64,000 bases of DNA from JAMLHH01 sp037189845. Its GTDB lineage: Bacteria; Bacteroidota; Bacteroidia; Chitinophagales; JADIYW01. Each line of letters opens with the position of its first letter. The first letter of the stretch is position 1. The DNA lies in contig JBBCIS010000008.1 in NCBI GenBank assembly GCA_037189845.1, positions 434,001 through 498,000 of the forward strand, read 5' to 3'. This document shows, piece by piece, positions 9,137 to 17,417 of this stretch. A program made the translations under genes and the position numbers. The notes under the pieces were generated by a model. It worked only from the letters and a program-made list of their open reading frames with translations. It was not told where the DNA came from and searched no databases.

Positions 9137-10050
9137 TGGATATTTTCAAAATACTCAAAGAAAATTTTAGCCTGAGTAATATCAAAGAACAGGTCGCTTC
9201 TGCCAAAAATACAGCTCAGATGATTGAAAGCTTGTTGACATTGCTGCAGGACAATAAGATATCTTCTTCCGTCAAGGAAATGCTGACAAATCTTAAAGTA
9301 GTTGTAGTAGATCAGCCGAATATTGTTTCAGTCAATCACTTTGTCAACCACTTCCTACTCAAGCTAAATCCTGAAAATCAACCTATTGTACTAAAAGAGC
9401 TTTTAGAAGTTTTTCATGAACGATGGAAACACGTAGACAGGAAAACTGCTCAGGTCGCTTATAATCTCTATAATTTTAAAAATAAACGGATTGCTTTTTA
9501 TGGTCAGAATGAGGCAATGGTTTCCCTGATAGATATATGTGCAGTCCATCAGGCACACTGTAAAGCCATTCAGATCATTGGTAAAAACGATAAGGAAGGG
9601 AAAGATCAGGCAGTGGCTATTCGTGCCAAAAATACTGAAGTAACTGCTGTCGATATATATAATATCAGCAGATTAAAAGATCAGATAGACTTTCTGGTGT
9701 TAAGCTCCAATATTATTATGCATGAAACATTTATTGCAAAATCCGGCGCTTTATTGCTGGCGACATGGGCAAAACAAAATCATATTCCGGTACTGGTATT
9801 GAGCGATTCGAGAAAAATTCTCAATAAAAAAATTCTTCCGGCATCCGTTTTAGGCTCATTTATCAATGAATCCCCGAAACCCGCTTCTGAAATCTGGAAA
9901 TCTGTTCCTGACAATATAGAAATCTTTAACTATCACCTGGAGGAGGTCGATAATCACCTTGTAGACTTCTTTGTTTTAGAACAGCAAGCCTATCCCCCGA
10001 TGGAGTTATCCCAAGAAGTGGATAAAATTTTAGTATCAAAATTCATATAG
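9136..10050 (+). CDS. IF-2B-like (eIF2B/ribose-1,5-bisphosphate isomerase superfamily) protein
   Basis: 304 residues. The N-terminal 120 residues are helical. The C-terminal half has a Rossmann-like arrangement resembling eIF2B-alpha and ribose-1,5-bisphosphate isomerase: RIAFYGQNEAMVSLI, AIQIIGKN, then VLSSNIIMHETFIAKSGALL, matching the usual 'vGaDai..nG.v.nKiGt' segment, and PVLVLSDSRK. The Gly/Asp pattern of the active isomerases is only partly kept, so substrate and activity are uncertain. It is coupled to the PRX-like gene by a one-base overlap, which suggests a shared transcript but no clear pathway. Confidence 0.6.
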   Translation: MDIFKILKENFSLSNIKEQVASAKNTAQMIESLLTLLQDNKISSSVKEMLTNLKVVVVDQPNIVSVNHFVNHFLLKLNPENQPIVLKELLEVFHERWKHVDRKTAQVAYNLYNFKNKRIAFYGQNEAMVSLIDICAVHQAHCKAIQIIGKNDKEGKDQAVAIRAKNTEVTAVDIYNISRLKDQIDFLVLSSNIIMHETFIAKSGALLLATWAKQNHIPVLVLSDSRKILNKKILPASVLGSFINESPKPASEIWKSVPDNIEIFNYHLEEVDNHLVDFFVLEQQAYPPMELSQEVDKILVSKFI

Positions 10051-10110
10051 TGATTATTTTGGTATAATATTTTCAAGCATTAACGTTTAAATAAAAAATC
10101 CAAAGAACTT

Positions 10111-10812
10111 ATGTTTCATACTTTCTTTTTACAAGCTACTACAGCATTAGACACTGCTCAGACTCAGCTAACTGATGCAGTCACTGTTTCCTCCGAATCA
10201 GCTTTTGATTTGCTTATCAAAGGTGGTCCGGTGATGATTCCTCTCGGATTATTATTCTTTGCCACACTATATCTGTTTATTGAAAGATTTATCACCATCA
10301 GGAAAGCCAGCCAGATAGATTCTAATTTCATGAGAAATGTAAAAGATTATATCCTGCAGGGAAATATTGAAGGAGCAAAATCTCTTTGTAAAGCGACAAA
10401 CAGCCCGGTTGCCAAAATCATAGAAAAAGGTATCCAAAGAATCGGCCGACCGGTAAAAGATATAGAAAACGCTATTGAAAGCGCGGGTAAAATTGAAATC
10501 AGCAAGCTGGAAAAGAATGTTGGTATCCTGAATACCATTGCAGGTCTGGCGCCTATGTTTGGATTCTTGGGAACTATTTTGGGGGTAATTACCATCTTTC
10601 ACGAGATCTCTATCAAAAACAGTATCGAAATCGGTACCATTTCCGGTGGTTTATACGTTAAAATGGTAACAAGTGCTGCCGGTCTTTTCATTGGTATGCT
10701 GGCATTTGCAGCTTACAGCTTTCTGACCAACCGCATTGACAGAGAAATGAGAAATATGGAGTTGAGCGCTATTGACTTCATTGACTTATTAGAAGAACCG
10801 GCAAGCAAATAA
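10111..10812 (+). CDS. exbB: ExbB/TolQ/MotA proton-channel protein
   Basis: 233 residues with the three-helix ExbB layout: helix 1 at about 33-55 (GGPVMIPLGLLFFATLYLFI), a cytoplasmic loop with IEKGIQRIGRPVKDIENAIE, helix 2 (LNTIAGLAPMFGFLGTILG) and helix 3 (MVTSAAGLFIGMLAFAAYSF). It forms the proton channel that, with ExbD, energises TonB at the inner membrane. It is the first gene of an operon with exbD 11 bp downstream, then a TonB-like gene and folC. The first 30 residues before helix 1 are polar and rich in Thr. Confidence 0.92.
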   Translation: MFHTFFLQATTALDTAQTQLTDAVTVSSESAFDLLIKGGPVMIPLGLLFFATLYLFIERFITIRKASQIDSNFMRNVKDYILQGNIEGAKSLCKATNSPVAKIIEKGIQRIGRPVKDIENAIESAGKIEISKLEKNVGILNTIAGLAPMFGFLGTILGVITIFHEISIKNSIEIGTISGGLYVKMVTSAAGLFIGMLAFAAYSFLTNRIDREMRNMELSAIDFIDLLEEPASK

Positions 10813-10823
10813 ATACCAATCGT

Positions 10824-11216
10824 ATGAATTTTGGTAAAAGACACAGAGAAAAAGGAGAAGTCTACATAGCATCGCTGAACGATATTATGTTCTTCCTGCT
10901 ACTCTTTTTCCTCATCGCATCATCACTGGTTAAATCCAACGGAATCAACATTAGCTTACCATCTGCTAATGCTCAGATTGTTCCCGATAAGACGGTAGAT
11001 GTCAGCATTACGGCAGGATTACAATACTATGTCAACAAAACTCCGGTCAGTCTGGAAATGATGGCTGCATCTATCCAATCTGCTGTAGGAGAATCCCAGG
11101 CTGCCACGATCGTTTTAAGACCGGACAAATCAATTACTTACGAAGATTTAATTAAAGTAATGGCGATCGTAAAAGATATGAATTTGAAAATGGTTTTGGC
11201 TACTGATCCTAAATAA
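10824..11216 (+). CDS. exbD: ExbD/TolR biopolymer transport protein
   Basis: 130 residues: a basic N-terminus (MNFGKRHREKGEV), a single helix at about 20-42 (DIMFFLLLFFLIASSLV) preceded by the essential membrane aspartate in ASLND, and a periplasmic domain with ITYEDLIKVMAIVKDM, the usual ExbD core. It partners ExbB and uses proton flow to drive TonB. It sits 11 bp after exbB and 2 bp before the TonB-like gene. Confidence 0.92.
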   Translation: MNFGKRHREKGEVYIASLNDIMFFLLLFFLIASSLVKSNGINISLPSANAQIVPDKTVDVSITAGLQYYVNKTPVSLEMMAASIQSAVGESQAATIVLRPDKSITYEDLIKVMAIVKDMNLKMVLATDPK

Positions 11217-11218
11217 TT

Positions 11219-12229
11219 ATGGCTAATTCATCATTCATACAACAATCAGGTAACGAGAAAAAAGCATTTGCCTATAGCGCTGCTATTTTCATTGCCATTC
11301 TGTTGTTGTTATTTATATGGACCATCACAACCAACAAGGAAGAAGAAGGCGGCGGAGGCGGCGGAGGCGGAATTGAGTTTGATTTCGGCACTTCATCTTA
11401 TGGTCCGGCAGAAGCTAATAATCTTGGAACTCCGGCACCCGCACAAACAGAAACCTATGTTCCTGAAGCCCCAACTACTCCATCTGTTGTAAATGTGCCT
11501 GAAGTAAAACCTACTACTACTTCCAAACCGGCACCCAGTACAAATACAATGACTTCTACTAATGCTGATGCTATTGCTATAGAAAAGAAGCGTCAGCAGG
11601 AACAGGCAAAAGCAGAGAAAGCTGCTGAAGACAAAGCCAGAGCAGAAGCACAGGCAAAGTCACTTGCTGAAGCTAAAAAACGCGAGGAAGAAGAAAGAAA
11701 ACGGAGAGAGCAGGAAGAATTTGCCAATAAAATGAAAGGTGGCATGTCCGGCATCAATAACGGATCAGGTACTGGCGGCTCCGGAGGAGGAACCGGTGGT
11801 GGTTCCGGTTCAGCGGGTACAGGAGGCGGAAGCGGAGGTGGAAGTGGCACAGGATCAGGAACAGGAAGCGGAAGCGGTTCTGGTTCCGGCTCAGGAAGTG
11901 GAATTGGTAGCGGCAGTGGATCAGGAATAGGGTCAGGCACAGGATCCGGAAGCGGAAGCTCTATCTCCCATTCTTTAGCTGGCAGAAACATGGTGTCAAA
12001 ACCTACTGTGGTCAATAACAAAGCGGCATTTGGCAGAGTGATTATCAGAGTTACTGTAGATAAGAACGGAAATGTAATAGATGCTAATTATGTATCCCAG
12101 GGATCCACTACTAACGATGCTTACCTGGTAGAATTATCTAAAACTTCTGCCAGAAAGATTAAATTCTCACCTTCAAGCACAGCTGCAGAAGAGCAATTTG
12201 GAACTGTTACATTCAACTATACGCAATAA
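11219..12229 (+). CDS. TonB-like energy transducer with a long Gly/Ser-rich spacer
   Basis: 336 residues. The inner-membrane helix lies at about 16-38 (FAYSAAIFIAILLLLFIW). An EEEGG segment and a run of nine Gly follow, then a Pro/Thr-rich part, a charged Ala/Glu/Lys helix (about 120-170), and a Gly/Ser repeat of roughly 70 residues (DNA about 11762-11960). The C-terminal domain (RVIIRVTVDKNGNVIDANYV, then SARKIKFSP) has the TonB_C fold. It probably carries ExbBD energy across the periplasm to outer-membrane receptors. The flexible spacer replaces the Pro-rich arm of classical TonB. Repeat length may vary between strains because the DNA itself is repetitive (GGAAGCGG, TCAGG units). Confidence 0.88.
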   Translation: MANSSFIQQSGNEKKAFAYSAAIFIAILLLLFIWTITTNKEEEGGGGGGGGIEFDFGTSSYGPAEANNLGTPAPAQTETYVPEAPTTPSVVNVPEVKPTTTSKPAPSTNTMTSTNADAIAIEKKRQQEQAKAEKAAEDKARAEAQAKSLAEAKKREEEERKRREQEEFANKMKGGMSGINNGSGTGGSGGGTGGGSGSAGTGGGSGGGSGTGSGTGSGSGSGSGSGSGIGSGSGSGIGSGTGSGSGSSISHSLAGRNMVSKPTVVNNKAAFGRVIIRVTVDKNGNVIDANYVSQGSTTNDAYLVELSKTSARKIKFSPSSTAAEEQFGTVTFNYTQ

Positions 12230-12241
12230 GTACAGCTTTTT

Positions 12242-13513
12242 ATGAACTATTCCGAAGTTATTGAGGATATGTTTAACAGGCTTCCTATGTTCAGCAGAAT
12301 CGGTGGAGCTGCATATAAAGCCGATTTACAGAATACTTTAATACTTTGTGAGCATGCGGGCCACCCTGAGCAAAAACTACGCTGTATTCACGTTGCAGGA
12401 ACCAATGGCAAAGGTTCGGTTTCCAATATGCTGGCATCCATCTTTCAGGAAGCAGGATACAAAGCCGGATTATATACATCTCCGCATTTAAAAGATTTCA
12501 GAGAAAGAATCCGTATCAACGGAGAAATGATTCCTCAGGAAGAAGTCATTCGTTATTATGATTTGCTCAATGAGAAATCCATAGAAATTCAGGCATCTTT
12601 TTTTGAGATGACTGTAGTGATGACTTTTTCATATTTTATTGACAAAGAAGTAGATATAGCTATTATTGAAACCGGTCTTGGAGGAAGATTAGATTCTACT
12701 AATGTTGTCAACCCGGATTTGAGCATCATTACAAATATTGGATACGATCATCAGCAGTTTCTGGGAAATACACTTTCTGAAATAGCAGGAGAAAAAGCCG
12801 GAATCATAAAGCCGGGCAAACCGGTTGTTATTGGTCAGTTTCACCCGAAAACAGCAGAAGTGTTTATCAAAAAGTCTGTTCAGGAAAATGCTCCGGTATA
12901 TTTCAGTAAAGATTCAAATTACAAAGTAGAAGTAACTGAAAACAAGCAATTTACAATAAATAATAAAATTGTTCACTGTCCGCTGAATGCATCCTACCAG
13001 ATAGAAAATATTACGACAGTACTGACTGCTATAGATGTGTACAAATCCTATTATTCTGACCTGAAAATTTCAGAGCAGAATATCTATGACGGATTGGAAA
13101 ACGTAATCATCAATACAGGATTCTCAGGAAGATGGCAAGTGATTCATCAACATCCGAAAGTTGTAGTTGATGTAGGTCATAACGAAGATGGTATCAAAGA
13201 AATCGTCCGGCAGATCAGCAAAGAATCTTTCAGGCATCTGAGGATTGTATACGGAGCTGTGAAAGATAAAGATGTCACAAAGATCCTTGAGCTGTTACCA
13301 AAGAGAAACGCGAGCTATTACTTATGTGAGCCTCCGCTTCCAAGAAAGTTACCTTTAGCATCACTTATAGAAATAGCTTCAAATATTCATTTATCAGTTG
13401 CTTATACTATAGAAAACCCAAGAGAAGCATATCATAAAGCGTTGAAAGATGCTGACAAAGATGATCTGATTGTTGTATTAGGCAGCTTTTTTATAGTGGG
13501 TGAAATATTATAA
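12242..13513 (+). CDS. folC: Bifunctional folylpolyglutamate synthase/dihydrofolate synthase
   Basis: 423 residues of normal family length. The Mur-ligase-type P-loop is HVAGTNGKGSVSNM, followed by the folate-enzyme signature LYTSPHLKDFRERI, ETGLGGRLDSTNVV and the C-terminal domain starting at TGFSGRWQVI, with VDVGHNEDGI. The enzyme adds glutamate to dihydropteroate and to tetrahydrofolates in the cytoplasm. It is the last gene of the exbB-exbD-TonB operon, 12 bp after the TonB-like gene. No terminator hairpin was seen after it; an intergenic palindromic repeat follows. Confidence 0.93.
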   Translation: MNYSEVIEDMFNRLPMFSRIGGAAYKADLQNTLILCEHAGHPEQKLRCIHVAGTNGKGSVSNMLASIFQEAGYKAGLYTSPHLKDFRERIRINGEMIPQEEVIRYYDLLNEKSIEIQASFFEMTVVMTFSYFIDKEVDIAIIETGLGGRLDSTNVVNPDLSIITNIGYDHQQFLGNTLSEIAGEKAGIIKPGKPVVIGQFHPKTAEVFIKKSVQENAPVYFSKDSNYKVEVTENKQFTINNKIVHCPLNASYQIENITTVLTAIDVYKSYYSDLKISEQNIYDGLENVIINTGFSGRWQVIHQHPKVVVDVGHNEDGIKEIVRQISKESFRHLRIVYGAVKDKDVTKILELLPKRNASYYLCEPPLPRKLPLASLIEIASNIHLSVAYTIENPREAYHKALKDADKDDLIVVLGSFFIVGEIL

Positions 13514-13570
13514 GTTTCCTGCAATTTATACACTATAATTGTCTTGTTGTATAAGAAGGGATTCCCTAGT

Positions 13571-13800
13571 TTAACAGGCACGGCATTCGCATTTAACTTT
13601 TTAGAAAACAGTAGAAAAATAATCATCTAAAATTTAGCCACGAATTCACTAATTAAAGGATAAATTGTTCCTGTTATTTTCATGAACGAGCAGTATCATG
13701 ATAAATAATGATATCAAAAGCTTCTTTTTCCTGTTGAAAAATTCAATTCGTGTATCAGTGGCAAACAATCTACTTTTAAATGCGAGCGCCGTGGTTAACA
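13571..13800. repeat. Intergenic palindromic repeat, copy 2 (MITE/REP-like)
   Basis: The best-kept copy. Its ends read TTAACAGGCACGGCATTCGC and, complemented from 13800, TGTTAACCACGGCGCTCGC. Internal blocks shared with copy 1 are TAGCCACGAATTCACTAAT, ATGATAAATAATG and AATTCGTG..AGTGGCAAACAAT, in the same order and at similar spacing. It lies directly after folC and before the Fic gene. Confidence 0.78.
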
Positions 13801-14019
13801 GGACTTTCTTCTTAATATTTCGTACAAAATGAGTATATTTAGAATACCGATTACATATTCAATATAGACCAATTTTGACTTCGTCTCATTATTCTATTTG
13901 ACTGCTATATCGGCATTAACGATTGTAAAATTTTAAAACATTAGTCTATTTTAAAATTACAATTCGTATAATATCGCAAAACACAGAAATTCACCTCAGA
14001 TTTAAAGAGATTCCATACA
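13801..14019. other. AT-rich leader upstream of the Fic gene with an inverted repeat
   Basis: No gene is seen. An inverted repeat pairs TTGTAAAATTTTAAAA (13923-13938) with TTTTAAAATTACAA (13949-13962). It could be an operator for the Fic gene, whose C-terminal winged helix would suit self-regulation, but this is a guess from position. Confidence 0.35.
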
Positions 14020-15075
14020 ATGGATAATTTTGAAGAATACTTACGACAAGGCGAACCTGAAAAAGCTGAAAAAGCAAAAGTCTGGAAAACGGCTATCGGA
14101 TTGCAGCAAGTAGATGGATTAAAGCCCTCTGACTATCTCATAGCAACTGCCCGACAGAATATCGAAGGTGATATTACAATTGAAGAGGTAAAGCAACGAA
14201 TAGATAGCTATTACAAGCAACATCCTGCTATAAATAACGAAGATCGCACCGAAGAAGCAGACAAGGTTTCGGCACGTATTGCAGAAATGCTGGGTGAAAA
14301 AACATTTACATTTTCACCGGCAGAATATCTAACTATTCATCGCAGATTATTTCATGGTATTTATAAAGAAGCAGGTAAAATCCGTAATTACAACATTACA
14401 AAACAGGAATGGATTTTAAATGGTGAAACTGTCTTATATGCAAGTGCTGAAAGCCTGAGAGCTACATTGGAATATGATTTTCAACAAGAAAAGCAATTTA
14501 GCTACAAAGGGCTTACCACTACTGAGATAATTCAGCATATTGCCAATTTTGTTTCCGGACTATGGCAAATTCATCCATTTGGCGAAGGAAACACACGAAC
14601 AACAGCCATTTTTCTGATAAAGTATCTTCGTACTTTTGGCTTTGATGTAAACAACCATTTGTTTGAGGAAAATTCATGGTATTTCCGAAACGCACTGGCA
14701 AGGGCGAATTACAGTAATCTCACTAAAAATATTCATGCTACAAACGAGTATTTATTGCATTTTTTTGAAAATCTACTCCTTGGAGAAAAGCACATTTTAA
14801 AAAATAGAGAAATACATGTAAACTTTCAAAGTGCAAAAAATATTACCAACGAAGTTTCAAAGAGCAAAATTTGCACTTTAAATTGCACTTTGGAAGAACA
14901 TTTTGTATTAGAATTTCTAAAAGATAATCCCAGAGCAACACAAAAGGAAATTGCTGTACACATCAAAAAATCCGAACGGACAGTAAAAACCATTACGAGC
15001 ACTCTTCAGAAAAAAAATCTACTTGAGCGTCAAAATGGGAAACGGAATGGCTATTGGAAAATCATTGAACAGTAA
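14020..15075 (+). CDS. Fic-domain AMP-transferase-like protein with VbhA-like N-terminus and C-terminal winged helix
   Basis: 351 residues. The catalytic Fic motif HPFGEGNTRT starts at H185, with every key residue present, so the core should be active in transferring AMP or a similar nucleotide moiety to a protein hydroxyl. The N-terminal about 70 residues (TAIGLQQVDGLKPS, then IEGDITIEEVKQRI) resemble the antitoxin-VbhA module, here fused in cis. In that module a Glu of the (S/T)xxxE(G/N) motif blocks the active site. Here the segment reads LQQVDG, with Asp in place of Glu. The C-terminus (QKEIAVHIKKSERTVKTITS) is a winged helix that could bind DNA. The gene is more AT-rich than folC and may have been acquired. 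Target unknown. Confidence 0.85.
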   Translation: MDNFEEYLRQGEPEKAEKAKVWKTAIGLQQVDGLKPSDYLIATARQNIEGDITIEEVKQRIDSYYKQHPAINNEDRTEEADKVSARIAEMLGEKTFTFSPAEYLTIHRRLFHGIYKEAGKIRNYNITKQEWILNGETVLYASAESLRATLEYDFQQEKQFSYKGLTTTEIIQHIANFVSGLWQIHPFGEGNTRTTAIFLIKYLRTFGFDVNNHLFEENSWYFRNALARANYSNLTKNIHATNEYLLHFFENLLLGEKHILKNREIHVNFQSAKNITNEVSKSKICTLNCTLEEHFVLEFLKDNPRATQKEIAVHIKKSERTVKTITSTLQKKNLLERQNGKRNGYWKIIEQ

Positions 15076-15089
15076 ATAATAGCAATAAA

Positions 15090-15527
15090 ATGATACCAGA
15101 ATATCTTTATAAAATTATTTCCAGAGGTAATTTCCTGACTGGATGTTTGCTGTTGATTTACTTATTTCTATTCTTCAGATTTGGAAACAAACCATTTGAT
15201 ATTCAGCTACATGATGCTTACTTGGTAATTGAATACAGATACATTTTTGTCTGGATGATGATTTATTTTATAATCATCGGCTTACTCTACTCTGTTATGG
15301 AATACAAGCACAAAATACTTTCCAAATGGATAAAAGCCGGGCAGTTATTGTTCTGTTATCAGACAGTCCTCTTGTTTCCAGATATATTTATTCCAAGCAA
15401 CTATTATACTTACAGTCCTTTTTTAACTTATCTGCTCATTATCTTTATAGGTTTTACACTAAGTCAGATTATTTTTTTGTTTGCATCAGCTATACTCTGT
15501 TCAAAAAGTAATTTCTATACTAAATGA
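15090..15527 (+). CDS. Small four-helix membrane protein with a cytochrome oxidase subunit I-like motif
   Basis: 145 residues with four hydrophobic helices. After helix 1 it reads DIQLHDAYLVIEYRYIFVW, beginning at D37. This resembles the haem-copper oxidase subunit I segment 'DTYFVVAHFHYVL', but both copper-ligand histidines (AHFHY) are replaced (IEYRY), so no metal centre is expected. It lies 14 bp after the Fic gene on the same strand and may be co-transcribed. The C-terminus is a short polar tail. Function unknown. Confidence 0.7.
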   Translation: MIPEYLYKIISRGNFLTGCLLLIYLFLFFRFGNKPFDIQLHDAYLVIEYRYIFVWMMIYFIIIGLLYSVMEYKHKILSKWIKAGQLLFCYQTVLLFPDIFIPSNYYTYSPFLTYLLIIFIGFTLSQIIFLFASAILCSKSNFYTK

Positions 15528-15620
15528 TTTTTGAGATTTAAAAGAGTACAATAAAAGCAACCTGCTAATGTTATATTCGACAGTTCTAATTTTAAAACTT
15601 TACTTACTTTTAAACCCTCA

Positions 15621-16136
15621 ATGGAAGATAATTTTTTCGGGAAATTAAAAGACGTACAGCTCATTGCATTAGATGTAGATGGCGTGCTGACAGACAACAG
15701 TTTGCTTTGTACTGAGGATGGCCAACTCCTGCGCACCATGAACGCACGTGACGGATATGCCATCGCGAAAGCGATAAAGGAAGGCCTTCAGATCATTTTC
15801 ATCACCGGGGGAACATCTTCCGGAGTTTTAAAGAGATTGGAAAACCTCGGAAATGTCAAAGTTTTCTCCGGAATTCATAAAAAGCAACCTGTACTGCAAA
15901 AGTATTGTGAGGAAAATAACATTGCTCAGGCAAACACCTTTTACATGGGAGATGATATTCTCGATCTGTCATCTGTCAGATGGGCCGGTGCTTCTGCGTG
16001 CCCGAAAGATGCAGTCCAGGAAGTGAAAAGCATTGCTCAATACATCTGTACACATGATGGAGGAAGAGGCTGTGTCAGAGAAGTGATAGAATTGATTTTA
16101 AGACATCAGAATAAATGGTCAGGTACCGAATTATGA
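15621..16136 (+). CDS. kdsC: 3-deoxy-D-manno-octulosonate-8-phosphate phosphatase
   Basis: 171 residues of the small HAD type without a cap domain. Motif I is LDVDGVLTDN with both aspartates, motif II is ITGGTSS, and motif IV is MGDDILDLS. The family hydrolyses KDO-8-phosphate to KDO for lipopolysaccharide. The 3' end overlaps the UbiA gene by four bases (ATGA). A kdsC-UbiA order is common in Bacteroidota. A related HAD phosphatase specificity cannot be fully excluded, but length and motifs suit KdsC. Confidence 0.88.
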   Translation: MEDNFFGKLKDVQLIALDVDGVLTDNSLLCTEDGQLLRTMNARDGYAIAKAIKEGLQIIFITGGTSSGVLKRLENLGNVKVFSGIHKKQPVLQKYCEENNIAQANTFYMGDDILDLSSVRWAGASACPKDAVQEVKSIAQYICTHDGGRGCVREVIELILRHQNKWSGTEL

Positions 16137-17125
16137 AATATTATATCCAGTTGATCCGTCCGGTTAATATCCTGGTACTGGCATTCACTATGCTGCTTTT
16201 CAGATATTGCATCATAGATGTGCAAAGCTACCGCTTGTATGACTTCTTGCCCTATCTGAACAATTTATCCTTCTATATCCTATTGTTTACAACTCTGGTG
16301 ATTGCAGCCGGAGGTAATGTTATCAATGATATTTTTGATGTAGATACTGATCAGATCAATAAACCTGACAAGCTCATTGTAGGCAAGCATCTGGACGAAA
16401 AGAAAGCTTTTAACTTTTATATGATGCTTTCAGCTTTGGGAGTTATCGGAAGCTTTGCTTTGATGTACACTTCCGGACAAATGAAAATCTCTATGCTGCC
16501 CATCATCGTGATCATTTTACTGTATCTATATGCTTCTACTTTCAAAAAGATGATGCTGGCAGGTAATGTAGTCATCGCAATGTGTGCAGCTTTACCCATT
16601 ATTATGCTTTCCATATATGAGCTGCGTATCAATGAATTTGACACAGCAGTGATCATCCTGTTCACACAGGGAATCGGACTTTCAGCTTTGGTATACGGAA
16701 CTTTTGCATTTCTGACTACACTGATCCGTGAGATTATCAAAGATGTGGAAGATACAGAAGGTGATGATGTTATAGGGGCACGTACCTTTCCCATTATTGC
16801 AGGCATCAATGCGAGCAAAGCATTGATTGTATTACTTCAATTACTGACATTAACTATCATATTATTAATCACTTATTACTTTTTAGTATTCAAATTATCT
16901 TTTGCATTTTATGGCGTTGTTCTGATGATGATGCTTCCGCTTTTAGTACAGATTGGTTTGGTGATCCGGGCTAGAACTCCGGAGCAATTCAAATGGGCAA
17001 GCCTGGCAGGTAAAATTCACATGGCACTGGGAATCGCTACGATGTTATTTTTTGCCAATGGAACCGCCCCGCACATCTTCAACCAGATGTTTAACTTCAT
17101 TGCTCAGCTGTTGAATATTATTTAG
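16133..17125 (+). CDS. UbiA-family prenyltransferase
   Basis: About 330 residues with 8-9 membrane helices. The first Asp-rich motif is NVINDIFDVDTDQINKPDK and the second is DVEDTEGDDVIGARTFP, the two Mg/pyrophosphate sites of UbiA enzymes. In Bacteroidota this family is usually annotated as geranylgeranylglycerol-phosphate geranylgeranyltransferase-like; the acceptor is not certain. I place the start at ATG 16133, which overlaps the kdsC stop as ATGA and begins MKYYIQLIRPVN, rather than six codons earlier. Confidence 0.85.
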   Translation: MKYYIQLIRPVNILVLAFTMLLFRYCIIDVQSYRLYDFLPYLNNLSFYILLFTTLVIAAGGNVINDIFDVDTDQINKPDKLIVGKHLDEKKAFNFYMMLSALGVIGSFALMYTSGQMKISMLPIIVIILLYLYASTFKKMMLAGNVVIAMCAALPIIMLSIYELRINEFDTAVIILFTQGIGLSALVYGTFAFLTTLIREIIKDVEDTEGDDVIGARTFPIIAGINASKALIVLLQLLTLTIILLITYYFLVFKLSFAFYGVVLMMMLPLLVQIGLVIRARTPEQFKWASLAGKIHMALGIATMLFFANGTAPHIFNQMFNFIAQLLNII

Positions 17126-17360
17126 TATTGTTCATTATCCAAAATTTTATTCTTACTGCGATAGCTAAATCGTAATTCGTCCATCAAAAATCTCAAATCC
17201 TGATGCTCTTTCACATTTTTTCACAGATAAATATTTGGGCTCCTATCCTATCAATTTGACAAGAAAACCAAGGATTTGCAATAAATAAGTCAAGATAGGT
17301 CTGATTATATTTTCATTTTCACATATCCTTTTTATTATGTGCCATAAAGGCATCCATGGA

Positions 17361-17393
17361 TTTTATATTTCATACCTTAAAACAATAAATTTG
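17361..17393 (+). promoter_or_regulatory. Candidate promoter of the M3 peptidase gene
   Basis: TAAATTTG at 17386-17393 matches the Bacteroidota -7 consensus. A TTTTA at 17361-17365 sits 20 bp upstream as a weak -33 element. Transcripts would begin about 20 bases before the ATG. The rest of the gap from 17126 holds nothing I recognise. Confidence 0.45.
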
Positions 17394-17417
17394 CAGGTGA
17401 AAACAGTATAAAAGAAG

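Noticed and set aside
11760..11965. Repetitive Gly/Ser DNA as a CRISPR or VNTR
   Set aside because: The units are short, irregular and in frame with the TonB-like protein; it is a coding low-complexity spacer.
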